DNA of 64,000 nt from Aminobacter sp039907765 (GCF_039907765.1 NZ_JARDJI010000001.1:62001-126000); one strand, 5' to 3'; shown: positions 25,407-34,705, counted from the stretch's first letter. Made by a program: numbers and translations. The notes: generated from the letters alone by a model not told the origin.

Positions 25407-26297
25407 ATGGAACTCAAGCTTCGACGTCACCTGACCATCGATCGTCCCGGCGCTTCGGGCCAACGGCATTTGTCGGCAGCCAGCGGCCTGGTCGCCGTCG
25501 GATCGAAGCTGTATGTCGTGGGCGACGATGAACTCGGCCTCGCGATCTTCCCTATCGAAGGCGGTGCCCCGGGGGAGATGGTCCGCCTGCTTCCGGGGCG
25601 GCTTCCGCGCGATCCGGACCTGCGCAAGGCTGTGAAGCCCGATTTCGAAGTGTTGCTCCGACTGCCAGATGGAGAGGATGGGCGCCGGTCGGTGCTTCTG
25701 GCGATCGGCTCGGGGTCGACCGACAAGCGCCGCCGTGCCGCGATGATCGGCCTCGACCCAGATGGAGGCGTGGGGGCGGTCCGGCTCCTCGACATGGCTC
25801 TGCTTTTCCAGGCGATCGCGGGCGCGGTGGATGAGGTGAACGTCGAGGGTGCGGTCGTGCGGGGCAGTCAACTGCTGCTGTTCAATCGTGGCAACACCTC
25901 GCGGCCGGACAACACCGTTCTTGCCGTCGAGCTGGACCGGGCACTGCAAGGCGGCGTGGTCGACATTCTCTCGGCCACGTCGTTGCGCCTTCCCTCCGTC
26001 GAGGAGGTGCCGCTATGCGTCACCGATGCCTGCGCCCTCGCAGACGGCTCGATCGTGCTCTCGGCGGTCGCCGAGGATACCGCCGACGCCTATCGCGACG
26101 GCAGGCTTGCTGGTTCGGCGCTTTGCATCCTCGACGAGGAATTGAACCTCGTTCGTATCGATGGCTTGTCCCCCCTCGCGAAGATCGAGGGGATACACGC
26201 CTGGCGGTCCGAGCGCGCCATAGAGGTTCTGGCCGTATCGGATGCCGATGACCCGACCACCGCCGGCTGCTTGTTCGAGGGGGCGATATCCGTTTAG
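25407..26297 (+). CDS. DUF6929-like protein, probable beta-propeller
   Basis: 296 residues with no signal peptide. It has a repeated pattern of short strands with glycine and acidic turns (KLYVVGDDELGLAIFP, VLLAIGSGSTDKRRRA, QLLLFNRGNTSRPDN, RSERAIEVLAVSDADDP), typical of an esterase-like or DUF6929 propeller. I cannot name catalytic residues, and the function is unknown. AGGA precedes the ATG. It is a single gene between two unrelated ones. Confidence 0.75.
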   Translation: MELKLRRHLTIDRPGASGQRHLSAASGLVAVGSKLYVVGDDELGLAIFPIEGGAPGEMVRLLPGRLPRDPDLRKAVKPDFEVLLRLPDGEDGRRSVLLAIGSGSTDKRRRAAMIGLDPDGGVGAVRLLDMALLFQAIAGAVDEVNVEGAVVRGSQLLLFNRGNTSRPDNTVLAVELDRALQGGVVDILSATSLRLPSVEEVPLCVTDACALADGSIVLSAVAEDTADAYRDGRLAGSALCILDEELNLVRIDGLSPLAKIEGIHAWRSERAIEVLAVSDADDPTTAGCLFEGAISV

Positions 26298-26496
26298 TGC
26301 CAAGGCCCCAATGTGTGTTGACTCAGCGGCAAAGATGGCGCATCGCGCAACCGACGGTCATCCCACCGTCATCAAACGACAGGACATAACCATGGACCCC
26401 GACAGTCGAAGTTCCTCTTCGATATTGCCGGTCGCGCGACGCTCCTGATCTCAGGGCTCCGCGGGCGGCGTCGCAGCTTGCCAGAAGGAGCCACAA

Positions 26497-27498
26497 ATGC
26501 TGCGCATCTTTGCGGGCCAGAACGGCCGTCTCAAGACGATCCCCGACTTCGACGATCCGGAGGCAGCCAAAGCCCTCTGGATCGACCTCCTCAGCGCCTC
26601 GGCCGATGAGGTCAAGCGCCTCGAGACGCATCTCGGCATCGCCATCCCGACGCGGGACGAAATGGCGGAAATCGAACTCTCGGATCGCCTCTACAACGAG
26701 GATGGCGCCGAGTTCATGACCATGACGGCCGTCACCGAGATCGAGAGCGACGATCCGGTCAAGGCGCCGATCACCTTCATCCTGAAGGGGCAGGCGCTCG
26801 TCACTGTCCGCCATTTCGACTCGAAGCCGTTCGCTCACTACATCGCGAAGGGACAGCGGGGCAGTGCAGGCCAGTGCATGACTGGAGAGGCGGTCATGCT
26901 CGGTCTGGTCGAGGCGCTCATCGACCGGGTCGCGGACGCGCTCGAACGCATTGGCGACGAAGCCGATGCGATTTCGCGCGAGGTCTTCCGCAACAAGGCC
27001 AAGAGCGCGACGAAGAAGACACGCGATCTCCAGTCGCTGATCGAGCAGATCGGCCGGAAGGGCGACCTGCTGACGAAGCTCAGGGAAAGCCTGATCAGCA
27101 TGACCCGGCTGGCCGCCTATCACACCGCCGTGGAGATCAACCGGACAGCCGGTTCGTCTCCCCGCAAGGCCACGAAGGACATCAGGGAGCGCGTGAAGCT
27201 GATCCAGCGCGATGCCGCGTCGCTGGGCGAACATGCGATCTTCCTGTCCGGCAAGATCAACTTCCTGCTCGACGCTACCTTGGGGCTGATCAATCTGGAA
27301 CAGAACCAGATCATCAAGATATTCTCCGTGGCAGCCGTCGTGTTCCTGCCCCCGACGCTGGTGGCGTCGATCTACGGCATGAATTTCGACATCATGCCGG
27401 AGTTGAAGTGGGCGCTTGGCTATCCTTGGGCGCTGGGGCTGATGGTTCTGTCGGCCATCGTGCCTTATGCGTATTTCAAGCGCCGCGGCTGGCTGTAA
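26497..27498 (+). CDS. CorA family divalent cation transporter
   Basis: 333 residues, pentameric inner-membrane channel for Mg2+ or Zn2+/Co2+/Ni2+. The N-terminal cytoplasmic domain is alpha/beta (LWIDLLSASADEVKRLETHLGI), followed by long helices. Two C-terminal membrane helices flank the GMN selectivity motif, seen as SIYGMNF. The sequence resembles the shorter CorA-like branch near ZntB, so the cation cannot be fixed. AAGGAG lies before the ATG. The C-terminal tail is short and basic (FKRRGWL), as in CorA. Confidence 0.9.
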   Translation: MLRIFAGQNGRLKTIPDFDDPEAAKALWIDLLSASADEVKRLETHLGIAIPTRDEMAEIELSDRLYNEDGAEFMTMTAVTEIESDDPVKAPITFILKGQALVTVRHFDSKPFAHYIAKGQRGSAGQCMTGEAVMLGLVEALIDRVADALERIGDEADAISREVFRNKAKSATKKTRDLQSLIEQIGRKGDLLTKLRESLISMTRLAAYHTAVEINRTAGSSPRKATKDIRERVKLIQRDAASLGEHAIFLSGKINFLLDATLGLINLEQNQIIKIFSVAAVVFLPPTLVASIYGMNFDIMPELKWALGYPWALGLMVLSAIVPYAYFKRRGWL

Positions 27499-27816
27499 GC
27501 TGGCCCTGCCATGGCACAGAGCGCAGGCTTGCAAAGCAGCCTGCGCTCTCTGCTCCCCATGAGGCGAACGATACCGTCGCCGTCGGCGAGCATTTTCGCC
27601 AACCCAAGCAGGGTACCTAACGGGGCTGATGTCGGCATTCGGTGCGACGCGCATCGCATGGTCCGTGTGCATTGGGTGAAGCGCTCGGAGCCTCTCTTTC
27701 GACCGTGAACGTTCAACGCCGGCGAGGCTACATCGGAAGTGCGAATTGACTGGCGGCGGCGGCAGTTCGATGATTCTCGATGCCTACTTCGTGGGCGACT
27801 TAGGTAGGAGGAAGCC
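27499..27816. other. intergenic region with strong hairpin
   Basis: A 318-bp gap between the CorA-type gene and the cupin gene. Its only clear structure is a perfect 12-bp inverted repeat, AGAGCGCAGGCT at 27518-27529 and AGCCTGCGCTCT at 27538-27549, with an 8-nt loop and no following T-tract. It may end or stabilise the corA transcript. No coding signal was found in the rest. Confidence 0.6.
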
Positions 27817-28242
27817 ATGCAACAGATGAATCGCAGGTCCGCACTTGCACTGGGTCTGACGGTGGCCGCAACGCCGCTTGTCGTCTCGCCGACGCCGGCA
27901 GCCGCCAAGGCTTATGGCGCGGCCGAGGGTAAGGAGATTTTCCCGGGCGTAAGGGTCGTGGAACTCGGCAAGCGCGAGTCGGTGATTGCCGCATACAAGA
28001 ACCTCGAGATGATCGACGTCGTTTTCCAGCCTGCGGCAGCTTTTCCCGTCGGCGAACCGATGACCGACGACATGGTCTGCCAGGTCACTGACGGCGAGTT
28101 GCAGGTCAAGGCGGGCGAGATGGAGTTTGTGGCCAAGGCGGGCGACGTGTGGAGCTGCACCAAGGGCAGCACCAGGGAAGGAGCCACGAACTCCGGGTCA
28201 GAGGTCGCGGTCATGCGCGTCATCTATTTGAAGGCCGGGTAA
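27817..28242 (+). CDS. Tat-exported cupin-domain protein
   Basis: 141 residues. The N-terminus MQQMNRRSALALGLTVA is a twin-arginine-type leader (RRSALAL, cleavage near AAAKA), so the protein is probably periplasmic. The rest is one small beta-barrel cupin: QPAAAFPVGEPMTDDMVCQVTDGELQVKAGEMEF and KAGDVWSCTKGSTREG. The usual cupin metal His residues are absent, so it may bind without a metal. AGGAGGAAGCC precedes the ATG. The function is unknown. Confidence 0.8.
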   Translation: MQQMNRRSALALGLTVAATPLVVSPTPAAAKAYGAAEGKEIFPGVRVVELGKRESVIAAYKNLEMIDVVFQPAAAFPVGEPMTDDMVCQVTDGELQVKAGEMEFVAKAGDVWSCTKGSTREGATNSGSEVAVMRVIYLKAG

Positions 28243-28362
28243 CCGTCTTACGGGGGACGGGCGGGAACTGCGAAGTGGCCGGGTAGGTTCGCCTGTCCTG
28301 GTGCCAGGGCAGCGGCGCGCGCGTGGCTGTGGTTTGAGCAATCGGGTCTGCTGTGGGAAAAA

Positions 28363-28438
28363 TGGTGCCCGGAGGCGGATTCGAACCACCGACACGCGGA
28401 TTTTCAATCCGCTGCTCTACCAACTGAGCTATCCGGGC
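28363..28438 (-). tRNA. tRNA-Phe (GAA)
   Basis: A full cloverleaf on the minus strand: acceptor arms GCCCGGA/TCCGGGC, D arm with AGTTGGTAGA, anticodon stem GCGGA/TCCGC with loop TTGAAAA (anticodon GAA), T arm GGTGG-TTCGAAT-CCGCC, discriminator A and an encoded CCA end. Length is 76 nt including CCA. Confidence 0.97.
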
Positions 28439-28602
28439 AACTGTCCTGGATCAGGCCGCTGGGGTCTCGATCCGGTCCTTCTGAGGGTGCGCTGCACCCC
28501 CGAAAGCGCGTGGGTTATAGCACGAGATTTCACCCTGTCCAGCCGCTCCAACGTGTTTTTCTCGAAAGAAATCACAGGCCGCTGCGGAAGGTGGAAGTGC
28601 GG

Positions 28603-28821
28603 CTACGCTTCCTCGCCGGAGCCGGCCGCGCGGTCGGAATCTTCTTCCTCGTCGTCGCGCACGGGAATGGCATAGCTGCCCGAAAGCCAGCGGTTCAGGT
28701 CCACCGCCTTGCAGCGCGGCGAGCAGAACGGATAAGTCTCCCGCGCCGACGGCTTGCCGCATTCGGGGCAGGGCCGCCTGGCGCGCAGCGGCGTCACCTT
28801 GTCCTTGGGATCGACGGTCAC
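28603..28821 (-). CDS. yacG: DNA gyrase inhibitor YacG family zinc-finger protein
   Basis: 72 residues. The zinc ribbon has four cysteines: CPECGKPS and FCSPRCK, followed by VDLNRWLSGSYAIP, typical of YacG, which inhibits GyrB ATPase in E. coli. The C-terminus is acidic. The GTG start at 28821 overlaps the maf stop (GTGA). In many bacteria yacG sits beside coaE; here it follows maf, the usual rhizobial order. Confidence 0.92.
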   Translation of the reverse strand: MTVDPKDKVTPLRARRPCPECGKPSARETYPFCSPRCKAVDLNRWLSGSYAIPVRDDEEEDSDRAAGSGEEA

Positions 28822-29447
28822 GGGTGGTTGCCGGCGTGCCAGCCCATCTGGACCTGGTAGCCTTCGCCCGAGAGCAGCGAGGTCGTCTCGTAGAGGGGCA
28901 GGCCGACGACGTTGCTGTAGGAGCCGACCAGCTTGACGATGAAGGTGCCGGCATAGCCTTGGATGGCGTAGCCTCCGGCCTTGCCGCGCCATTCGCCCGA
29001 GGCGAGATAGCTGTCCATGTCCTGGCGCGACAGGCGCTTGAAGCGCACGCGCGTCTCGACGAGCCGCTGGCGCAGCTTGCCCGCCGGCGTGACCAGCGCC
29101 AGGCCGGTGTAGACCCTGTGCGAGCGGCCGGAGAGCAGCTGCAGGCAGTGCAGCGCCTCGTCCATCGTCTCCGCCTTGGGCAGGATGCGGCGGCCGACGG
29201 CGACCACCGTGTCGGCGGCGAGGATGAAGCCCGGCGAATGCTCCGGTTCCTTGACGATCACGTTGTGGGCGCGCTGTGCCTTGCTTGCCGACAGGCGCTT
29301 GGCCAGCGAGCGCGGGTTTTCGGCGCGCATCGGCCGCTCGTCGACATCGGCCGGAAACAGCCGGTCGGGCTCGATGCCGGCCTGTTGCAGCAGCTCGACG
29401 CGGCGGGGTGAACCCGAGGCAAGCACAAGCTTTTGCAGATCGCTCAA
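28818..29447 (-). CDS. maf: Maf-like nucleotide pyrophosphatase
   Basis: 209 residues of the Maf/Ham1 house-cleaning fold, which hydrolyses non-canonical nucleoside triphosphates (dTTP/UTP-type in the YhdE branch). Signatures: LVLASGSPRRVELL, an SxKA motif in SASKAQRA, AADTVVAVG and GGYAIQGYAG. A TTG start at 29447 places the N-terminus as in homologues. It lies 46 bp after infA and overlaps yacG by 4 bp, in the murA-to-yacG block. Confidence 0.93.
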   Translation of the reverse strand: MSDLQKLVLASGSPRRVELLQQAGIEPDRLFPADVDERPMRAENPRSLAKRLSASKAQRAHNVIVKEPEHSPGFILAADTVVAVGRRILPKAETMDEALHCLQLLSGRSHRVYTGLALVTPAGKLRQRLVETRVRFKRLSRQDMDSYLASGEWRGKAGGYAIQGYAGTFIVKLVGSYSNVVGLPLYETTSLLSGEGYQVQMGWHAGNHP

Positions 29448-29493
29448 CGCACAATCCTGTAGGTGGAGGCTCGCTCGCGGGCCGCGCGCGGAC

Positions 29494-29712
29494 TTACTTG
29501 AAGCGGTAGGTGATGCGGCCCTTGGTCAGGTCGTAGGGCGTCATTTCGACGAGGACCTTGTCGCCGGTCAGCACGCGGATGCGATTCTTGCGCATGCGCC
29601 CGGCGGTGTGGGCGATGATTTCGTGTTCGTTTTCGAGCTTGACCCGGAACATCGCGTTCGGCAACAATTCCGTCACGGTGCCCGGAAACTCGAGGACTTC
29701 TTCCTTCGGCAT
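29494..29712 (-). CDS. infA: translation initiation factor IF-1
   Basis: 72 residues, exactly the family length. An S1/OB fold: EFPGTVTELLPNAMFRVKLENEHEIIAH, AGRMRKNRIRVLTGDKV and a C-terminal RITYRFK. IF-1 occupies the ribosomal A site during initiation. It is one of the most conserved genes in the window. Confidence 0.98.
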   Translation of the reverse strand: MPKEEVLEFPGTVTELLPNAMFRVKLENEHEIIAHTAGRMRKNRIRVLTGDKVLVEMTPYDLTKGRITYRFK

Positions 29713-29800
29713 TAGATACCTTTGGTTTGGGTGGCATTGCCGGCGCCCCGGCCGGAATTTGCGCGGAACCTATATGATAATCGGCGCTTTGTGAACACGC

Positions 29801-30259
29801 TTATTCGGCGTCTATTTCCGGCGTTCCCACCACAAATCTTTCGGCCACCTTGGCCTTCAGCCGCTCGCGCACGTCGCGGTAGGCCGACATGATCTGGTCG
29901 CGGCTTCCGGTGACCACGGTCGGGTCGGGGGTGGGCCAGTACTCGACGTCCACCGCCATCGAGCGCGTGAACTCCAGGGCGGCATGGTGCGCTTCCGGGG
30001 CAAGCGTCACGATCAGGTCGAAATAGTCGTCCTCGAGATCGCCGATCGTGCGCGGCTGATGCCCGGCAAGCCGCATGCCCTGCTCGGCCAGCACGGCGTC
30101 GACGAAGGGATCGCGCTCGCCGGCGCGAACGCCGGCCGACGCCACGAAGATCGACGGCGACAGGCCGTGCCGGGCGATCGCCTCGGCCATCGGCGAGCGG
30201 ACCGAATTCATGCGGCACATGAACAGCACCGAGCGCGGGCCTTTAGCGTCGTCCGCCAT
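29801..30259 (-). CDS. low-molecular-weight phosphatase / arsenate-reductase-like protein
   Basis: 152 residues. The active-site loop CX5R is C15-R21 (CRMNSVRS), followed by PMAEAIARHG; the acid residue is likely in TPDPTVV. The loop lacks the usual glycine of tyrosine phosphatases but matches the arsC/wzb-like group found next to UPF0262 in alphaproteobacteria. A phosphatase or reductase role is plausible; the substrate is unknown. It sits 3 bp after the UPF0262 gene. Confidence 0.85.
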   Translation of the reverse strand: MADDAKGPRSVLFMCRMNSVRSPMAEAIARHGLSPSIFVASAGVRAGERDPFVDAVLAEQGMRLAGHQPRTIGDLEDDYFDLIVTLAPEAHHAALEFTRSMAVDVEYWPTPDPTVVTGSRDQIMSAYRDVRERLKAKVAERFVVGTPEIDAE

Positions 30260-30262
30260 GCG

Positions 30263-30748
30263 TCATCCGCGCCAATGCAGTACGCAGATCAGCGTGAACA
30301 GGCGCCGGGCGGTGTCGAAATCGATCTCGATCTTGCCGGCGAGGCGATCGAGCAGCGTCTGCGAGCCTTCGTTGTGCAGCCCGCGCCGGCCCATGTCGAT
30401 CGCCTCGATCTGGCTCGGCGTCGACGAGCGGATCGCCTCGTAGTAGCTCTCGCAGATCATGAAGTAGTCCTTCACGATCCGCCGGAACGGCGTCAGCGAC
30501 AGGATGTGGGTGACCACCGGGTCGCCATGTTCGCGCGAGATGGCGAAGACCAGCCGCGAATCGGCCAGCGACAGCTTCAGCCTGTAGGGGCCGTGGCCGT
30601 CGTCGTTGATCGGGTGGAAGCTGTTCTCCTCGATCAGGTCGAAGATGGCGACGGCGCGTTCATGCTCGACGTCGGGCGTCGAACGGCCGATCGATTCGTC
30701 GAGTTCGACGTCGACGAGGCGGGAGCGTGCGTGGCCCTTGTCGGACAT
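30263..30748 (-). CDS. UPF0262 family protein
   Basis: 161 residues with the UPF0262 signatures ERAVAIFDLIEENSF, GPYRLKLSLADSRLVFAI and RRIVKDYFMICESYYEAIR. The function is not known. The gene lies 6 bp after hisD and 3 bp before the LMW phosphatase, the order typical of alphaproteobacteria. Translation is probably coupled. Confidence 0.93.
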   Translation of the reverse strand: MSDKGHARSRLVDVELDESIGRSTPDVEHERAVAIFDLIEENSFHPINDDGHGPYRLKLSLADSRLVFAISREHGDPVVTHILSLTPFRRIVKDYFMICESYYEAIRSSTPSQIEAIDMGRRGLHNEGSQTLLDRLAGKIEIDFDTARRLFTLICVLHWRG

Positions 30749-30754
30749 CGCCGC

Positions 30755-32047
30755 CTACATGTTCAATCTGATGGCGACGGAACGCGCATGCGCATCGAGC
30801 CCTTCGGCCCTGGCAAGCGCGATCGCCGCCGGTGCCAGCGCCCTCAGCTGGTCGGGACCGAGCTTGAGGATGGAGCTGCGCTTGACGAACTCAAGCACCG
30901 ACAGCCCCGACGAAAAGCGCGCCGAGCGCGCCGTCGGCAGCACGTGGTTGGAGCCGCCGACATAGTCGCCGATGACCTCGGGCGTATGCCGGCCGACGAA
31001 GATCGCGCCGGCGTTGCGGATGCGGGGCAGGAGCGCCTCGGGATCGGCGACGGCGAGTTCGAGATGTTCGGCCGCGATGCGGTCGACGAGCGGGATGGCG
31101 GCGTCGAAGTTCTCGACCAGGATGACGGCGCCGAAATCGCGCCAGCTGGCGGCGGCTGTCTCGCCGCGCGGCAGCTGCTTGATCTGGCGCGCGACGGCCG
31201 CTTCCACCGCCTTGCCGAATTCGGCGTCGTCGGTGATCAGGATCGACTGGGCCGAGACGTCGTGTTCGGCCTGGGCGAGCAGGTCGGCGGCGATCCAGTC
31301 GGGGTCGTTGTCGCTGTCGGCGACGACGAGCACCTCAGACGGGCCGGCGATCATGTCGATGCCGACGGTGCCGAACACCTGCCGCTTGGCGGCGGCCACA
31401 TAGGCGTTGCCGGGGCCGACGATCTTGGCGACCGGGCGGATCGTCTCGGTGCCGTAGGCGAGTGCTGCGATAGCCTGGGCGCCGCCGACGCGGTAGATCT
31501 CGGACACACCGGCGAGGTCGGCCGCGACCAGCACCAGCGGGTTGATCGTGCCGCCCGAGGCGGGCACGACGATGACGATGCGCTCGACGCCGGCGACCTT
31601 GGCGGGCACCGCATTCATCAGCACCGAACTCGGGTAGCTCGCCGTGCCGCCGGGCACGTAGAGCCCGACCGCCTCGATCGCCGTCCAGCGCGAGCCGAGC
31701 TCGACGCCGACGGCATCGGTGTAGCGGTCGTCGCTCGGCATCTGCCGCTCGTGGTGGGAACGGATGCGGTCGCGGGCGAAGCGGAGCGCTTCCACCGTCT
31801 CGGGATCGGCGTCCTGGTAGGCCTGCTCGATGTCGGCTCGGGATACGGCGATGCCGAGCGTGGCGAGGTCGGCGCGGTCGAATTTCTTCGAGTAGTCGAT
31901 GAGCGCCGCGTCGCCCCGGCTGCGCACGTCGTCGATGATGGCGCGCACCGTCGCCTCGACGTCGGGCGATACCTCGCGCTTGGTGGTCAGGAACTGCGCG
32001 AACCGCTTCTCGAAGTCTGCGTCTGAGTGGCGAAGCGTGATGGCCAT
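30755..32047 (-). CDS. hisD: histidinol dehydrogenase
   Basis: 430-residue zinc enzyme that makes histidine from histidinol in two NAD-dependent oxidations. Family motifs: YVPGGTASYPSSVLMN, IAGPSEVLVVAD, LAQAEHDVSAQSILI and the C-terminal AEGLDAHARSVAIR. It is separated from the rest of the his genes, as usual in rhizobia. It lies 12 bp after the DUF2948 gene and 6 bp before UPF0262. Confidence 0.96.
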   Translation of the reverse strand: MAITLRHSDADFEKRFAQFLTTKREVSPDVEATVRAIIDDVRSRGDAALIDYSKKFDRADLATLGIAVSRADIEQAYQDADPETVEALRFARDRIRSHHERQMPSDDRYTDAVGVELGSRWTAIEAVGLYVPGGTASYPSSVLMNAVPAKVAGVERIVIVVPASGGTINPLVLVAADLAGVSEIYRVGGAQAIAALAYGTETIRPVAKIVGPGNAYVAAAKRQVFGTVGIDMIAGPSEVLVVADSDNDPDWIAADLLAQAEHDVSAQSILITDDAEFGKAVEAAVARQIKQLPRGETAAASWRDFGAVILVENFDAAIPLVDRIAAEHLELAVADPEALLPRIRNAGAIFVGRHTPEVIGDYVGGSNHVLPTARSARFSSGLSVLEFVKRSSILKLGPDQLRALAPAAIALARAEGLDAHARSVAIRLNM

Positions 32048-32059
32048 GGTCGCAAATGC

Positions 32060-32494
32060 TCAGGTATTGTGATTGGGGCGGGAGGAGGCCTGCCAGGCAG
32101 CGCCGGTGTCGGTCAGCCGCGCCTCGATGCATTCCACCGCGAGCCGGATCGCAGCCCCGCCCGCGAAGGTGAGCTCGATGGTGCCTACCGGCTCTTCGGC
32201 CGGCGCAAAGCGGATGGCGAGCAGTTCCAGCACCTCGTCCTTCTTGTCGCGCGACATGCCGTGCAGCTTGGCCGAGAGCACCCTGTCGAAATGCAGGATC
32301 GAACGGCGCCGTTCATATCTGGGGCGCAGCAGGCCCGTCCTGGTCTCCCAGGCGAAGCGGTTCATCTCCAAAGCGAAACGCTTGGCCGAGGCTCGGTATT
32401 CGAGGTCGCCGACCTTGACCACGGCGTCCTGCACATGCGCCGAGACGATCTCCAGATCCTGTTCGTCGAGGGCGACTAGCTTGAGCTGGGTCAT
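32060..32494 (-). CDS. DUF2948 family protein
   Basis: 144 residues, start at MTQLKLVALD where family members begin. DUF2948 features: EDLEIVSAHVQDAVVKVGDL-like opening, FALEMNRFAWE, RRRSILHFDRVL and the end ECIEARLTDTGAAW. The function is unknown. It lies between murA and hisD, a conserved rhizobial position, and only 12 bp before hisD. Confidence 0.92.
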   Translation of the reverse strand: MTQLKLVALDEQDLEIVSAHVQDAVVKVGDLEYRASAKRFALEMNRFAWETRTGLLRPRYERRRSILHFDRVLSAKLHGMSRDKKDEVLELLAIRFAPAEEPVGTIELTFAGGAAIRLAVECIEARLTDTGAAWQASSRPNHNT

Positions 32495-32576
32495 CTTGGG
32501 TCGGCTGCCTGCGCGGGAAACTCTATATGCTTCCCGTCTTGTTAGGCGGTCTTGACGCAGCGCGCAACCGGGCCGG

Positions 32577-32681
32577 AGGGGAGTAGGGCAGTAAGGGAGT
32601 AGGGGAGTAGGGGAGCAAGGCAACAGGGGACTGGGCAGCGTTTTCACGGATATTGCCCTACTGCCCTATTGCCCTATCCTG
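32577..32681. repeat. AGGGG/AGTAGGG-type intergenic repeat, inverted arms
   Basis: Between murA and DUF2948. The left part (32577-32632) has degenerate copies of GGGAGTAGG and GGGCAGTA; the right part (32651-32681) has the complement as TTGCCCTA and CTGCCCTA units. The two parts could pair imperfectly into a long stem. It is unlike the rest of the window and is likely a dispersed intergenic element. Confidence 0.6.
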
Positions 32682-32682
32682 C

Positions 32683-33972
32683 TCAGCCGCTGATGCGCTC
32701 GATGATCGCGCCGCAGCGCGACAGTTTCTCTTCCAGCCGCTCGAAGCCGCGGTCGAGATGATAGACGCGGTTGACCATCGTCTCGCCCTCGGCGGCGAGG
32801 CCGGCGATGACCAGCGATACCGAGGCACGCAGGTCGGTCGCCATCACGGGCGCGCCCTTGAGCTTGGAAACGCCCTCGACGATCGCCGTCTGGCCGGACA
32901 GCGTGATGTGGGCACCCAGGCGCGCAAGCTCCTGCACGTGCATGAAGCGGTTCTCGAAGATCGTCTCGGTGATCTTGGCCTTGCCCTTCGCCATCGTCAT
33001 CAGACCCATGAACTGTGCCTGCAGGTCTGTCGGGAAGCCCGGAAAGGGCGCGGTGACGACGTCGACCGGCGAGATGCCGGAGCCGTTGCGCATGACGCGG
33101 ATGCCGGAGTTGGTCTCGGTGATTTCGGCGCCGGTGCGGGCGATCACGTCGAGCGCGCCCTGCAGCAGGTCGGCGCGCGCGCCTTCCAGGATCACGTCGC
33201 CGCCGGTCATGGCCACCGCCATCGCATAGGTGCCGGTCTCGATGCGGTCGGGGATGACGCGATGGCGCGCGCCCGACAGAGAATCGACGCCTTCGATGGT
33301 GATCGTCGAGGTGCCGGCGCCGCTGATCTTCGCGCCCATGGCGTTGAGGCACTCGGCGAGGTTGACCACCTCGGGCTCGCGGGCGGCGTTTTCGAGCACC
33401 GTCTCGCCGCGGGCAAGCGTCGCTGCCATCATCAGCACATGGGTGGCGCCGACGGAGATCTTGGGGAAGACGTAGCGGTTGCCGGTGAGCCGGTTCTTGG
33501 CCTTGGCGACGACATAGCCGTTGTCGACGTCGATGTCGGCGCCGAGCGCCTGCAGGCCTTCGATGAACAGGTCGACCGGGCGCGTGCCGATGGCGCAGCC
33601 GCCCGGCAGCGACACCTTGGCCTCGCCCATGCGGGCGAGCAGCGGGCCGATGACCCAGAAGCTGGCGCGCATCTTGGAGACGAGTTCGTAGGGCGCGGTG
33701 GTATCGACGATGTTGCGCGCGGTGAAGCTGATGGTGCGCGAATAGCCTTCGCTCTGGCGCTCGCGGCGGCCGTTGACGGCATAGTCGACGCCGTGGTTGC
33801 CGAGGATGCGGATCAGCTGCTCGACGTCGGCCAGGTGCGGTACGTTGTCGAGGGTCAGCGTATCGTCGGTGAGCAGCGAGGCGATCATCAGGGGAAGGGC
33901 TGCGTTCTTCGCGCCCGAGATCGGGATGGTTCCGGTCAGCTCGTTGCCGCCGACAATTCTGATGCGATCCAT
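32683..33972 (-). CDS. murA: UDP-N-acetylglucosamine 1-carboxyvinyltransferase
   Basis: 429 residues. It adds enolpyruvyl from PEP to UDP-GlcNAc, the first committed step of peptidoglycan synthesis. The catalytic Cys, target of fosfomycin, is present as C126 in LPGGCAIGTRPVD. The N-terminal GTIPISGAKNAALP and C-terminal VYHLDRGFERLEEKL are typical. It heads the block down to yacG. Confidence 0.97.
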   Translation of the reverse strand: MDRIRIVGGNELTGTIPISGAKNAALPLMIASLLTDDTLTLDNVPHLADVEQLIRILGNHGVDYAVNGRRERQSEGYSRTISFTARNIVDTTAPYELVSKMRASFWVIGPLLARMGEAKVSLPGGCAIGTRPVDLFIEGLQALGADIDVDNGYVVAKAKNRLTGNRYVFPKISVGATHVLMMAATLARGETVLENAAREPEVVNLAECLNAMGAKISGAGTSTITIEGVDSLSGARHRVIPDRIETGTYAMAVAMTGGDVILEGARADLLQGALDVIARTGAEITETNSGIRVMRNGSGISPVDVVTAPFPGFPTDLQAQFMGLMTMAKGKAKITETIFENRFMHVQELARLGAHITLSGQTAIVEGVSKLKGAPVMATDLRASVSLVIAGLAAEGETMVNRVYHLDRGFERLEEKLSRCGAIIERISG

Positions 33973-34101
33973 AAACCGTCGTTTCTCCGGGGATTGCCCG
34001 GTGCTGGCGAGAAATTTTCTTGCCGCCGTCTAGACCATCGCGCCACCCGGTTCAAGAATCAGGGCTTCGCCGTCCTCTGCGCCAAGCGCCTGCCGTCGCC
34101 G

Positions 34102-34290
34102 TCAGGCCTTCTCGGGTTTCTCCTTGTCGTCACCGGCGGCCGCCAGGCCCTCCGGTCTCGTATCGGCTTCGCCGGTGCGCCGCGAGCGTGCCTGCGCCTT
34201 GCGCTTCATCAGGTTGGCACGCAGCTCCGCCGCAAGCCGCGCCTTGCGCTGGTCGGCCCCGCTCTGAGGCGTTTTCTTCGTCGACGACAT
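34102..34290 (-). CDS. small basic protein, unknown function
   Basis: 62 residues from the ATG at 34290; a longer start at 34332 is possible. It is highly charged: RKARLAAELRANLMKRKAQARSR forms a basic amphipathic helix, followed by an acidic-basic tail (GDDKEKPEKA). Such small proteins are often found upstream of murA in rhizobia, from memory. No known function. The gene lies 129 bp before murA on the same strand. Confidence 0.55.
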   Translation of the reverse strand: MSSTKKTPQSGADQRKARLAAELRANLMKRKAQARSRRTGEADTRPEGLAAAGDDKEKPEKA

Positions 34291-34448
34291 GTGGTGGTCC
34301 CCGCTTGTCGTTCGTTCATATCGGCTTGGCAACGGAAATGGCCAGTATTGTGGCGTAAGAGGGCCTGTGGAAAATGATAGCCGATTTGATGCAACTCATA
34401 ACTTGCGCTCCCGGGAATCATGTGGCACAAGCCGCCGCGTCCACGGAT

Positions 34449-34523
<75 letters not shown>

Positions 34524-34705
34524 TTTTCTCCTTCCGATATGCCACTCGCGACAGCGCGCCTTCCCAAGGGCCTGCAACCTGACCTGCGGTAGGCAGCATC
34601 GCGCTTTGCCGGCGCCGGGCCGGCCAGTCTCATGGCTCGTAACCACATTAAGCTTGGCGCAACCATGGAGCGGTAGCATCGCATCGTCCCGAACGGGAGG
34701 AGACG

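Noticed and set aside
27511..27708. 65-codon frame after the CorA-type gene
   Set aside because: It runs through the hairpin and has no ribosome site or motif.
24579..28438. Possible genomic island next to the 3' end of tRNA-Phe
   Set aside because: The genes are single and mixed, but no integrase, no duplicated tRNA end and no clear change in composition were seen.
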